Under the pieces are notes generated by a model. It searched no databases. It saw only the letters and a program-made list of their open reading frames with translations, and was not told the DNA's origin. The translations under genes and the position numbers were made by a program. From assembly GCA_040219575.1 (NCBI GenBank), contig JAVJSD010000050.1, positions 1 to 64,000 on the forward strand: a DNA stretch of 64,000 nt. Direction: 5' to 3'. The DNA is from JAVJSD01 sp040219575. Its GTDB lineage: Bacteria > Planctomycetota > Planctomycetia > Pirellulales > Pirellulaceae. How positions within the stretch are numbered: position 1 is the stretch's first letter; each line of letters begins with the position of its first letter. This document shows positions 56,262 through 64,000 of this stretch, piece after piece.

Positions 56262-56749
56262 CGTCTTGCACACCTTACGATTGTTTGTCTTGCGAATCGG
56301 GTTGCTGCTGTAACGAACCACGGCGGTGGCCCGTTGTCCGGTAGGCGGCCCGTCGTCCGTCGTCGGGAAGTCCCGCCAATTCCCCCATCGTCGAATGGCG
56401 CAAAGAGCGGCCTGACAGAAGCATCGCATCGAGGTGGGAGGGAATTACTGCGACTGGCCAAGAGATTTCGGAGTTGCCTCCTTGCGCTCCGTTGGTGGGA
56501 GCACATGGCGTGGAGGGTGGGAAGAACACGCCTTCGCTCGCCGGACCTTCTCGAGTCCGGCGTCCGTTGTAACTCGTTGAAACTCTAGGGGCTTGTTAAG
56601 CCAGGGAGTGTAATGAATTCTTCATCGGGATGTCAACCATACCGATTGAGGAGAAAACAAGGGTCGCAGGCCGCAGCGGCGCCGGAGGTTGGTGAGCGAA
56701 TCCGCTCGGCGGCCGCAAGCCTAGCGCAGCGCGACAGCTAAGGATGGGG

Positions 56750-56819
56750 GTAGCAGAAGTCGTGAGACTTCTGGAAGCTCAGACGTCGTCACGAACTGCT
56801 GAACTCTCACGAGTTCAGC
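56750..56819. repeat. REP doublet (REPIN), family C locus 1
   Basis: GTAG (56750-56753) precedes a hairpin CAGAAGTC-gtga-GACTTCTG (56754-56773). A second hairpin GCTGAACTC-tcac-GAGTTCAGC lies at 56798-56819 on the opposite strand. The tetraloops are complementary, so the two halves can also pair with each other. Located 30 bases past the DUF1501 stop; the rest of 56262-56847 is empty. Confidence 0.8.
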
Positions 56820-56847
56820 TGCTCGAAGATCAAGCCGTCACAAAGCA

Positions 56848-58299
<1,452 letters not shown>

Positions 58300-58306
58300 G
58301 AGAAAT

Positions 58307-58310
58307 CTCC
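58307..58310 (-). promoter_or_regulatory. Shine-Dalgarno site abutting a REP head
   Basis: GGAG, 7 bases before the GTG start of the DUF1501 gene, decides that start. The GTAG head of the flanking REP (58311-58314) begins at the very next base, so the element ends exactly at the ribosome binding site. Confidence 0.65.
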
Positions 58311-58380
58311 GTAGCGGAAGTCGCCAGACTTCCGACTGTTTGGACGCACTCAATGCTCAGAACTCTGGCGAGTTCCGCTA
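58311..58380. repeat. REP doublet (REPIN), family C locus 2, left end of the RAYT cassette
   Basis: GTAG (58311-58314), hairpin CGGAAGTC-gcca-GACTTCCG (58315-58334), then an inverse half GAACTC-tggc-GAGTTC (58360-58375) running into CGCTA. The two 18-base halves are complementary with one mismatch. The second half lies inside the 3' end of the transposase frame. Confidence 0.85.
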
Positions 58381-58964
58381 TCTGGTCTTCGCATCACGCC
58401 ATTGGTCTTCACAAAGCTATATGCACGCCATAGCCGTTCCCAATAGTCTGCTTGCTTGAAATCCAGCTCTGGATACCCGGGCACTAGGCAACTTGTGTAT
58501 CGATATTCTCTCCATCCATCGACCGGCGCCAAAGCAGCTCGCTCGGGGTTTGTCGCAATATATTCGGCGACTTTCTCAAAGGCATCCTTCTCTCGTTCAT
58601 CCTCGGTCAACACATGGTCGTACGGCTGTTTCTGCAACTCCGCACCAAGCTTGCCGAGTATCGGATTGGTCTGTTTTCGGAGATACTTCGCAGCGAGGAG
58701 TTGATCAGAACCCTCAAAGAGACCGACCCATAGTAGATGGATATGGTCGGGCATGCAGCAGAAGATCGGGCAACACAAGCCGTATCGGAACATGGTGTGC
58801 GTGAGAATCTCTCGGAACTTGTAATAGAAGATCGGGATCAGCCAACCCGTCTTACGTTCTTCAATGCACATCGTCCAATGAACATACGCTTCATTTCGAT
58901 AATGCTCCCGAGTCAACCGCTTCAGGTAGCTCTTTCGCTTGAAAGAATGCTTTGCGTTCAGCAT
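58350..58964 (-). CDS. REP-associated tyrosine transposase (RAYT, IS200-like HUH)
   Basis: 204 residues. The HUH motif PDHIHLLW supplies His74 and His76, and Tyr94 in AAKYLRKQTN is the best candidate for the nucleophile. The planctomycete/verrucomicrobial RAYT signature follows: LQKQPYDHVL, EYIATNPERAAL, VPGYPELDF and DYWERLWRAY. It should cut and join single-stranded DNA at REP hairpins and probably spreads them. The last codons (about DSGTRQSSEH) are encoded by the REPIN half at 58360-58380. GC content is clearly below that of the neighbours, suggesting transfer. The flanking inverted repeats at 58300-58335 and 59015-59048 define the cassette. Confidence 0.9.
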   Translation of the reverse strand: MLNAKHSFKRKSYLKRLTREHYRNEAYVHWTMCIEERKTGWLIPIFYYKFREILTHTMFRYGLCCPIFCCMPDHIHLLWVGLFEGSDQLLAAKYLRKQTNPILGKLGAELQKQPYDHVLTEDEREKDAFEKVAEYIATNPERAALAPVDGWREYRYTSCLVPGYPELDFKQADYWERLWRAYSFVKTNGVMRRPDSGTRQSSEH

Positions 58965-59014
58965 CTTGCCCTCGTTGTTCGGCTGCGTACGGATTCATTG
59001 CCTCCAACTGGGAA

Positions 59015-59048
59015 ATCGGAAGTCTGGCGACTTCCGCTACGATTTCTC
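59015..59048. repeat. REP element, family C locus 3, right end of the RAYT cassette
   Basis: CGGAAGTC-tggc-GACTTCCG (59017-59036) followed by CTAC (59037-59040) and GATTTCTC (59041-59048). Read on the minus strand it matches the left end (58300-58335) base for base over the 24-base REP and the outer 8 bases, apart from a TCC insertion between them, forming terminal inverted repeats. It lies 2 bases from the DUF1553 stop. Confidence 0.85.
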
Positions 59049-59050
59049 AC

Positions 59051-62000
59051 TCAACGCTTCATGAACATTTCGTCGAGGTTCAGCAGCACGTTGCCGACGA
59101 CCGTCCAGGCGGCCAGTTCTTTCACGTCGGCGCCTTCCGGCGCGGGACCGAGCGGGTCGGTCGCCATCATTCTGGCGGCGGCCTCGTCGTCGGCGTACCG
59201 CCGCAGAGCGTTTTCGTAGAGTGCCACGACGGCCTTTTGTTCCTGGTCGCTCGGTGGCCGCGACACGCAGCGTTGGAATCCGAACCGCGCCTTGGCCTCG
59301 ACCGAATCGCCGCCGGACTGCGCGATCCGCCGGGCCAGCGACTGGGCCGCCTCCACGTACACAGGGTCGTTCAGCGTCACCAGGGCCTGCAGCGGCGTGT
59401 TGGTGCGGTCGCGGCGGATGGTGCAGACTTCGCGGTTGGGGGCGTCGAAGGCGGCCATCGAGGGATACGGGTTCGAACGCCGCCAGGTGGTGTACAGTCC
59501 GCGGCGGTAGCGGTCTTCGCCGTCGCTTGTCTTCCAATCGATGCCGCTGCCGAAGGCGGCGCTGAGGCCGATTGAAGGTTGCGGCGGCTTCACCGGAGGG
59601 CCGTACATCTTGCTGCTGAGCAGCCCACCGACGGCCAGCGCCTGGTCGCGGATCATCTCGGCCGACAGGCGGAAGCGCGGTCCCCGCGCCAGCAGCGTGT
59701 TGTCGGGATCGCGGGCCACGAGCTGCGGAGTCACGCGCGACGTCTGCCGGTAGGCGGCGGACGTGACCAGCAGCTTGATGAAGGCCTTCATGTCCCAGTC
59801 GAGCCGGACCAGCTCCGTCGCCAGCCAGTCGAGTAACTGCGGGTTGGTGGGCCGCTCGCCCTGCGATCCGAATTCCTCGCTGGTGGCGACCAGTCCCACG
59901 CCGAACAGCTTCTCCCAGTAGCGATTGGCGATCACCCGAGGCGTGAGCGGGTTGTCGTCGCTGACCAGCCAGCGGGCCATCGTCAGCCGATCGATGGGCT
60001 TGTCGGAATCCTTGTAGTCGTCCGGCAGAAACGCGGAAAACGCCGCCGGCAAGCCGGCGGATACTTCCTGACCGACATCGAGGAAGTTGCCGCGATGCTG
60101 CAGATTCGTCGCCCGTTGCTTGTCCTCCGTCAGTTCACGCATGACGGGCACGGTCGTGTAGGGCTTGGCGTCGGCGAGTTGCTTTTGCACCTTCGCCAAG
60201 CGATCGCGCGTCTCCTTCAGGGCCGGAGCGATGCTCAAGTAATACTTCGCGAGCTTCTCGCTTTGCGCCTTCGTTCGCTGCGTCGAATCGACGGCGAGCA
60301 GCGCCTGCACCTCGGCCGGCGTTCGCGCGAACAACGCGGCCCGCGCGTCGGAAGCGGCCGACAGGCGGAAGCGGCCGAGCGTGTGATTCTCTGCGTCCGA
60401 CTGCTGCGCGATCGTGATCGAGAGCGTCGAGCCTTCTGGCAACTCCACGGGTTTGGAGGCGATCAACGTCAGCGAGTGCGGCTCGCCGGTCGCGCCGCCG
60501 ACAGCCCAACCTTTCTTGGCGGCCTGGGCGTCGGGGGCGATTACGCCCGCCGCCTCGTAACCCTTTTGTTCGTAGTCGGCCAGCGCCGCGGAGAAGCTGA
60601 TCGAGCGGACGCCGGAGGGCGCCAATTCGACGCTCGGTTGCGGCGACTGGGCCACGGTCTGCTCCCACAGCACATCGCGGTTCTCATCCAACAACTCCAC
60701 GCGAAAGTTGGCGAGCCGCGCGCCGACGCCGGGGTCGGTGCGATTCCAAACGACGATGCGATCGACCGCCTGGTTCGACTTCAGATCGACCTCCCAAGCG
60801 GGATCGTTCGATTTGGCGGTGTGCGTGGTCGATTTGGCCTCGGCGAAGCGGCCGTCGGTGACGCCGTCGATGGCGAGCTCCGCCGGACCGTCGAACGCCG
60901 TGCTGCTTTGCCTGGCCGCGCCGTCGGCGGCCACGTTCTTTTCGCCGGCGAAGACCTGCACTTCGGCCAGCGATAGAATCTGGTCTTTACCGGGAATCAC
61001 CACGCGCACGAACCGCGCACGAGGCGAATCGCCCGCGGCGGGAACGATGCGGGCCTTGATGCGGGAGACGACGAAATTGCCGCCGCCGAAACCGGGGCCC
61101 TTGCCGGGCAGCGCGTCATCGGTCAGCGCCTCCAATCGCAGCGCCGTCAGCTTCTGGTCGGCTGTGATCGGGATGTCGAGCGTGTAACGATCGCTCTTGG
61201 TGGGCTTCTCGGTGGGCTTCTCGGTGGGCTTCTCGGCGGCGATCACGGCGTCGTCGAGCAAGGTCAAATTCGCCTTCGACGCCGCCTGCAACCCCGCCGG
61301 CGTCAGCGGGCGCCACTCCAGCGGCGTGCTGAAACTCGCCTCCCATTTCTCCTGCGCCGCCAGCAACTGCGGCGTGGGCGTGTCGAGCGACTGCTGCAAT
61401 CGTTCGATTTCCTTGCGCCATGCCTCAATCTGTCGCTGTTGCTCGTCCGTCCAGATCTCCACCAGCGGGCTTTCGTCGCGGCGGTCGGCGTCCTGACTCT
61501 GGTTGAAGATGGCGAAGAAGCGGAAGTACTCCTCCTGCGAGATCGGGTCGTACTTGTGATTGTGGCACTGGGCGCAGGCGATGGTGGTCCCCATCCAGAC
61601 GGCCATCGTGGTGTTCACCCGATCCACAATCGCCACGTTGCGGAATTCCTCGTCGTTGGTGCCGCCCTCGTTGTTGGTGAGCGTGTTGCGATGCATGGCC
61701 GTGGCGATGAGTTGATCCTGCGTGGGATTGGGTAACAGGTCGCCCGCGATCTGTTCGATCGTGAACTCGTCGAACGGCTTGTTGTCGTTGAGCGCGCGGA
61801 TCACCCAATCGCGATAGGCCCAGATGGTGCGCGGCGGGTCGTCGGCGTAGCCGGCCGAGTCGGCGTAGCGCGCCAGGTCGAGCCACATCCGGGCCCAGTG
61901 TTCGCCGTAGCTCTTTCTCTCCAGCAGGCGGTCGACGAGTTTTTCGTACGCCTGGGGATCCTCGTCGGCGGCGAACGCCTGGACCTGCTCCCAAGTCGGC

Positions 62001-62578
62001 GGCAGCCCGGTCAGGTCGAGCGACAGGCGGCGGATGAGCGCATAGCGGTCGGCCTCGGGCGACGGCGTCAGCCCTTCTCGCTCCAGACGTGCGAGCAGGA
62101 AGCGGTCCACCTCGTTCTTCGGCCAACGTTCATTCTTGACCTGCGGCAGCGAGGGCCGCACCGGCTTTTCATACGACCAGTGCTGGGCGTACGGAGCGTC
62201 TTGCGCGATCCAGGACCGCAGCGTTTCGACTTCGGCGGCCGTGAGCGGCTTGCCGGAAGCCGCCGGCGGCATCCGCAGGTCGACGTCGTCGCTGGTCACG
62301 CGGGCGATCAGCGCGCTCTCCTGCGGCTTGCCCGGTACGACAGCTAGTTCACCCGAATCGGTTTCGGCGGTGGCGCCGGTGCGCGTATCGAGCCGCAGTC
62401 CGCCTTGCCGCTCGGCGTCGTCGGGACCATGACACTTATAGCAGCGATTCGACAGCAGACCGCGGACGTCGCGATTGAAGTCGATCGGCGGATCGGCGGC
62501 GGATGTCGCCGTCGTCCAAAGCATCCAACTCAACAGCGGCATGGCGGCGAGTGCAATTCGCCGGAACGGGCGAGACAT
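59051..62578 (-). CDS. PSCyt1-DUF1549-DUF1553 protein with cytochrome c domain
   Basis: 1175 residues. Signal peptide at 1-28. Planctomycete cytochrome c domain with CYKCH (46-50) near the N-terminus; DUF1549 (about 150-360: LIRRLSLDLTGLPPTWEQV, WARMWLDLARYADSAGY, TIEQIAGDLLPN); a central region (about 465-740) with galactose-binding-like F5/8-C character (LSLAEVQVFAGEKN, DGVTDGRFAEAKSTT); DUF1553 at the C-terminus (RVIANRYWEKLFGVGLV, FGSQGERPTNPQLLDWLA, FGFQRCVSRPPS). It is an exported haem protein thought to act with the DUF1501 partner on sulfated or other glycans; the reaction is unproven. The ATG at 62578 follows GGAGA. A run of three 12-base repeats near 61197-61232 encodes PTEK units. 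Confidence 0.92.
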   Translation of the reverse strand: MSRPFRRIALAAMPLLSWMLWTTATSAADPPIDFNRDVRGLLSNRCYKCHGPDDAERQGGLRLDTRTGATAETDSGELAVVPGKPQESALIARVTSDDVDLRMPPAASGKPLTAAEVETLRSWIAQDAPYAQHWSYEKPVRPSLPQVKNERWPKNEVDRFLLARLEREGLTPSPEADRYALIRRLSLDLTGLPPTWEQVQAFAADEDPQAYEKLVDRLLERKSYGEHWARMWLDLARYADSAGYADDPPRTIWAYRDWVIRALNDNKPFDEFTIEQIAGDLLPNPTQDQLIATAMHRNTLTNNEGGTNDEEFRNVAIVDRVNTTMAVWMGTTIACAQCHNHKYDPISQEEYFRFFAIFNQSQDADRRDESPLVEIWTDEQQRQIEAWRKEIERLQQSLDTPTPQLLAAQEKWEASFSTPLEWRPLTPAGLQAASKANLTLLDDAVIAAEKPTEKPTEKPTKSDRYTLDIPITADQKLTALRLEALTDDALPGKGPGFGGGNFVVSRIKARIVPAAGDSPRARFVRVVIPGKDQILSLAEVQVFAGEKNVAADGAARQSSTAFDGPAELAIDGVTDGRFAEAKSTTHTAKSNDPAWEVDLKSNQAVDRIVVWNRTDPGVGARLANFRVELLDENRDVLWEQTVAQSPQPSVELAPSGVRSISFSAALADYEQKGYEAAGVIAPDAQAAKKGWAVGGATGEPHSLTLIASKPVELPEGSTLSITIAQQSDAENHTLGRFRLSAASDARAALFARTPAEVQALLAVDSTQRTKAQSEKLAKYYLSIAPALKETRDRLAKVQKQLADAKPYTTVPVMRELTEDKQRATNLQHRGNFLDVGQEVSAGLPAAFSAFLPDDYKDSDKPIDRLTMARWLVSDDNPLTPRVIANRYWEKLFGVGLVATSEEFGSQGERPTNPQLLDWLATELVRLDWDMKAFIKLLVTSAAYRQTSRVTPQLVARDPDNTLLARGPRFRLSAEMIRDQALAVGGLLSSKMYGPPVKPPQPSIGLSAAFGSGIDWKTSDGEDRYRRGLYTTWRRSNPYPSMAAFDAPNREVCTIRRDRTNTPLQALVTLNDPVYVEAAQSLARRIAQSGGDSVEAKARFGFQRCVSRPPSDQEQKAVVALYENALRRYADDEAAARMMATDPLGPAPEGADVKELAAWTVVGNVLLNLDEMFMKR

Positions 62579-62750
62579 GAAGCGTCTCCGCAAGGCGTGG
62601 TTCGCGGGGTGGGGCGCGGCGGCCGACGACCGCCAAACTCAATTATAGTAAAGCCCCCCGGTGCATTGCGAGGCAAAGTCGCGCAATGAATCGGCGGCCT
62701 GTCGGCCGTCGAGGAAAACGAACATGAGGAAACGGAGAGAACGGAGTCGA

Positions 62751-62973
62751 TGCGGGTGGGAACAGGAGGCAGCAGAGAAAGCAGAGCTGGCAAGGTGATG
62801 TCTGGAAGCGCCGTCGTGAATAATCGGCTTGTCGCCGAACTCGTGAGAGTTCCTCGTTTTCAATGCCGTCGGAAGTCTCACGACTTCCGCTACGAAGTTT
62901 CCAGACAATGCCCAGGCCGACTCCTTCAGGTTTCACTCTCTGCTGTCTCTGCTGCCTCCTGTTCCCACCCGCG
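62751..62973. repeat. Large MITE-like hairpin, family F copy 2, containing a REPIN
   Basis: Arms 62751-62786 (starts TGCGGGTGGGAACAGGAG) and 62938-62973 are complementary at 34 of 36 positions. Inside the loop is a family C REP doublet (62837-62893). Purine-rich sequence beyond the arms (AAACGGAGAGAACGGAG on one side, CTCCGTTATCTCCGTTC on the other) extends the symmetry loosely. It shares arm sequence with 18093-18223. The gap 62579-63063 contains no gene. Confidence 0.8.
62837..62893. repeat. REP doublet (REPIN), family C locus 4
   Basis: Hairpin GAACTC-gtga-GAGTTC (62837-62852) and inverse hairpin CGGAAGTC-tcac-GACTTCCG (62870-62889) ending in CTAC (62890-62893). Same organisation as loci 1 and 2, with complementary tetraloops. 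Confidence 0.8.
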
Positions 62974-63063
62974 TACCAATACCTCCGTTATCTCCGTTCT
63001 CTCATGTTCCTGATTGTCTCGCGGTCGACAGGCCGCGCCGCGAGGATCCGCCGACGCGCGGCT

Positions 63064-64000
63064 TCAAGAAACGCCGGCGGCGGCGCCGGATTCAACTCGC
63101 TCAATCGCCGCCAGCAGGCTCTGGCGGATTTCCTCCAGCCGCGACTCGTCGGCGATCTTGCGGCCGGAAAGCTCGGTGACGTAGAACACGTCGACCACCT
63201 GGTCGAGATGCGTGCCGATCCGCGAGACGTGGACCGACAAACCGAGCTCGAAAATCTTGCGGGTGATGGCGTACAGCAGGCCGATGCGGTCGTGGGCGAA
63301 AATGTCGATGATGGTGTAGACGTCGGCGGTGTTGTTGTCGATCAGCACGCGGGTGGGCAGCCGGCCGGTTTCGGGCACGGACGGTTTTTCATCGCCCCAG
63401 AGGCGGCGGAAGGTGGGCGGCTTGCCGTCGGGATCCTTGAGCGCCCCGACCAGGGCGCGGCTGACTTCCTCCAGACGCTCCGCCGGCGGCTCTCCCTGAT
63501 AGTCGAGGTCGTGGACGCAAAACCGGTCCAGCACCAAGCCGTCGGCCAGCGATTGGATGTCGGCCCACAGGATTTGATTGCCTCGCCCGCTGAGCGCTCC
63601 ACACAGTCGATGGAAGATGCCCGGGGCGATCGTTTCGTACGCGCCGATGGTGTATTCGACGGCGCTGCGACTGGGCAAGTAGCGTCCTTGCGCGACGGCG
63701 TCCTGCTTGTCGAGACGCGACAGCCGCCGCAGGTCGTCGGCGTTGGCCTGTGGGGGGCGGTCGAGCAGATAGCTGGCCGGGAACGAGGCCGCCTGGCGCC
63801 GCCACCAGTTTTGATCGTCGGCGGCGACCGCCAGATCGAGCAGTTCGCAGCGGCGGTTGGAAAGCGTTTCGTCGAAATCCTGGCCGGCCCCGTCGCCGGC
63901 CAGATGCCGCATGGCCCGACGAAACAGCCGAATGAGCAGACTCAGCTTCCACTCGTTGAGCACTCCCGGGCCGACGGCGGCCAGGTCGGCGCAGGTCAGG
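63064..64000 (-). CDS. glnD: [Protein-PII] uridylyltransferase, C-terminal part (cut by window edge)
   Basis: About 311 residues visible. The frame is open to base 64000 and reads ADLAAVGPGVLNEWKLSLL, the end of the HD domain of GlnD. Two ACT domains follow: about 110-190 (EYTIGAYETIAPGIFHRLCGAL) and 205-290 (DIFAHDRIGLLYAITRKIFELGLSVH, TELSGRKI). The N-terminal nucleotidyltransferase and most of the HD domain lie beyond the window. GlnD adds and removes UMP on PII proteins in response to glutamine. The first in-window GTG at 63963 is internal, not a start. Confidence 0.9.
   Translation of the reverse strand, partial: LTCADLAAVGPGVLNEWKLSLLIRLFRRAMRHLAGDGAGQDFDETLSNRRCELLDLAVAADDQNWWRRQAASFPASYLLDRPPQANADDLRRLSRLDKQDAVAQGRYLPSRSAVEYTIGAYETIAPGIFHRLCGALSGRGNQILWADIQSLADGLVLDRFCVHDLDYQGEPPAERLEEVSRALVGALKDPDGKPPTFRRLWGDEKPSVPETGRLPTRVLIDNNTADVYTIIDIFAHDRIGLLYAITRKIFELGLSVHVSRIGTHLDQVVDVFYVTELSGRKIADESRLEEIRQSLLAAIERVESGAAAGVS

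Noticed and set aside
61190..61235. Three 12-base tandem repeats considered as a CRISPR-like or regulatory array
   Set aside because: They are in frame, encode PTEK units inside the DUF1553 gene and lack spacers.

Overview
The window reads as a GC-rich planctomycete chromosome (Pirellulales-like). The evidence is the combination of families: a DUF1549/DUF1553 protein with a planctomycete cytochrome c domain beside a DUF1501 protein, a DUF1598 protein, an SHD1-WD40 giant, a DUF1559 protein with an H-x9-DG motif, a DUF1080 protein, an FGE-type sulfatase, multidomain Ser/Thr kinases and a large membrane pyrophosphatase. No rRNA, tRNA or CRISPR array was recognised.

Layout. 1-0.95 kb: the end of a beta-helix surface protein and a frameshifted scrap of a two-partner-secretion adhesin. 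1.1-4 kb: a sirtuin, a cluster of palindromes and a Tat-exported glycosidase-like protein. 4.4-7.0 kb (minus): a tightly overlapping membrane redox operon (epimerase, VKOR, SPW protein, DoxX). 7.9-15 kb: di-haem cytochrome, a coiled-coil/MscS/unknown membrane-protein operon, tandem universal stress protein and a KefB-like antiporter, a coherent stress and osmotic-homeostasis neighbourhood. 15.3-15.8 kb: gene debris, including an ISKra4 transposase tail. 15.9-25.6 kb: sulfatase, YjbQ, MsrA, a second di-haem cytochrome, a Rieske oxygenase, a DUF1559 protein facing a prepilin gene, and a small sugar-binding-like protein. 25.9-30 kb: a CheB-CheR-PAS-histidine kinase-REC hybrid. 30.8-46 kb: WD40 giant, IS3 scrap, DUF817, CoA transferase, a secreted hypothetical protein next to a kinase-STAND-TPR fusion, and a DUF1598 protein. 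46-64 kb: thymidylate synthase, a probable pseudokinase, DUF1080, HD and TPR proteins, pyrophosphatase, the DUF1501/DUF1553 pair split by a REP-associated tyrosine transposase (RAYT), and the C-terminal part of GlnD at the window edge.

The most striking signal is not a gene but a layer of small palindromes. At least four sequence-distinct families (called A-D here) share the plan GTAG followed immediately by a hairpin, the hallmark of REP elements, and they often occur as inverted pairs (REPINs). Family C flanks a RAYT gene as terminal inverted repeats; this cassette sits between the normally adjacent DUF1553 and DUF1501 genes, and the transposase reading frame ends inside a palindrome. Families A and D lie on stop codons, the TAG of the head serving as the stop of three or four genes. 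Larger hairpins (families E and F) fill other gaps. Together they suggest an active or recently active REPIN-RAYT population in a planctomycete.
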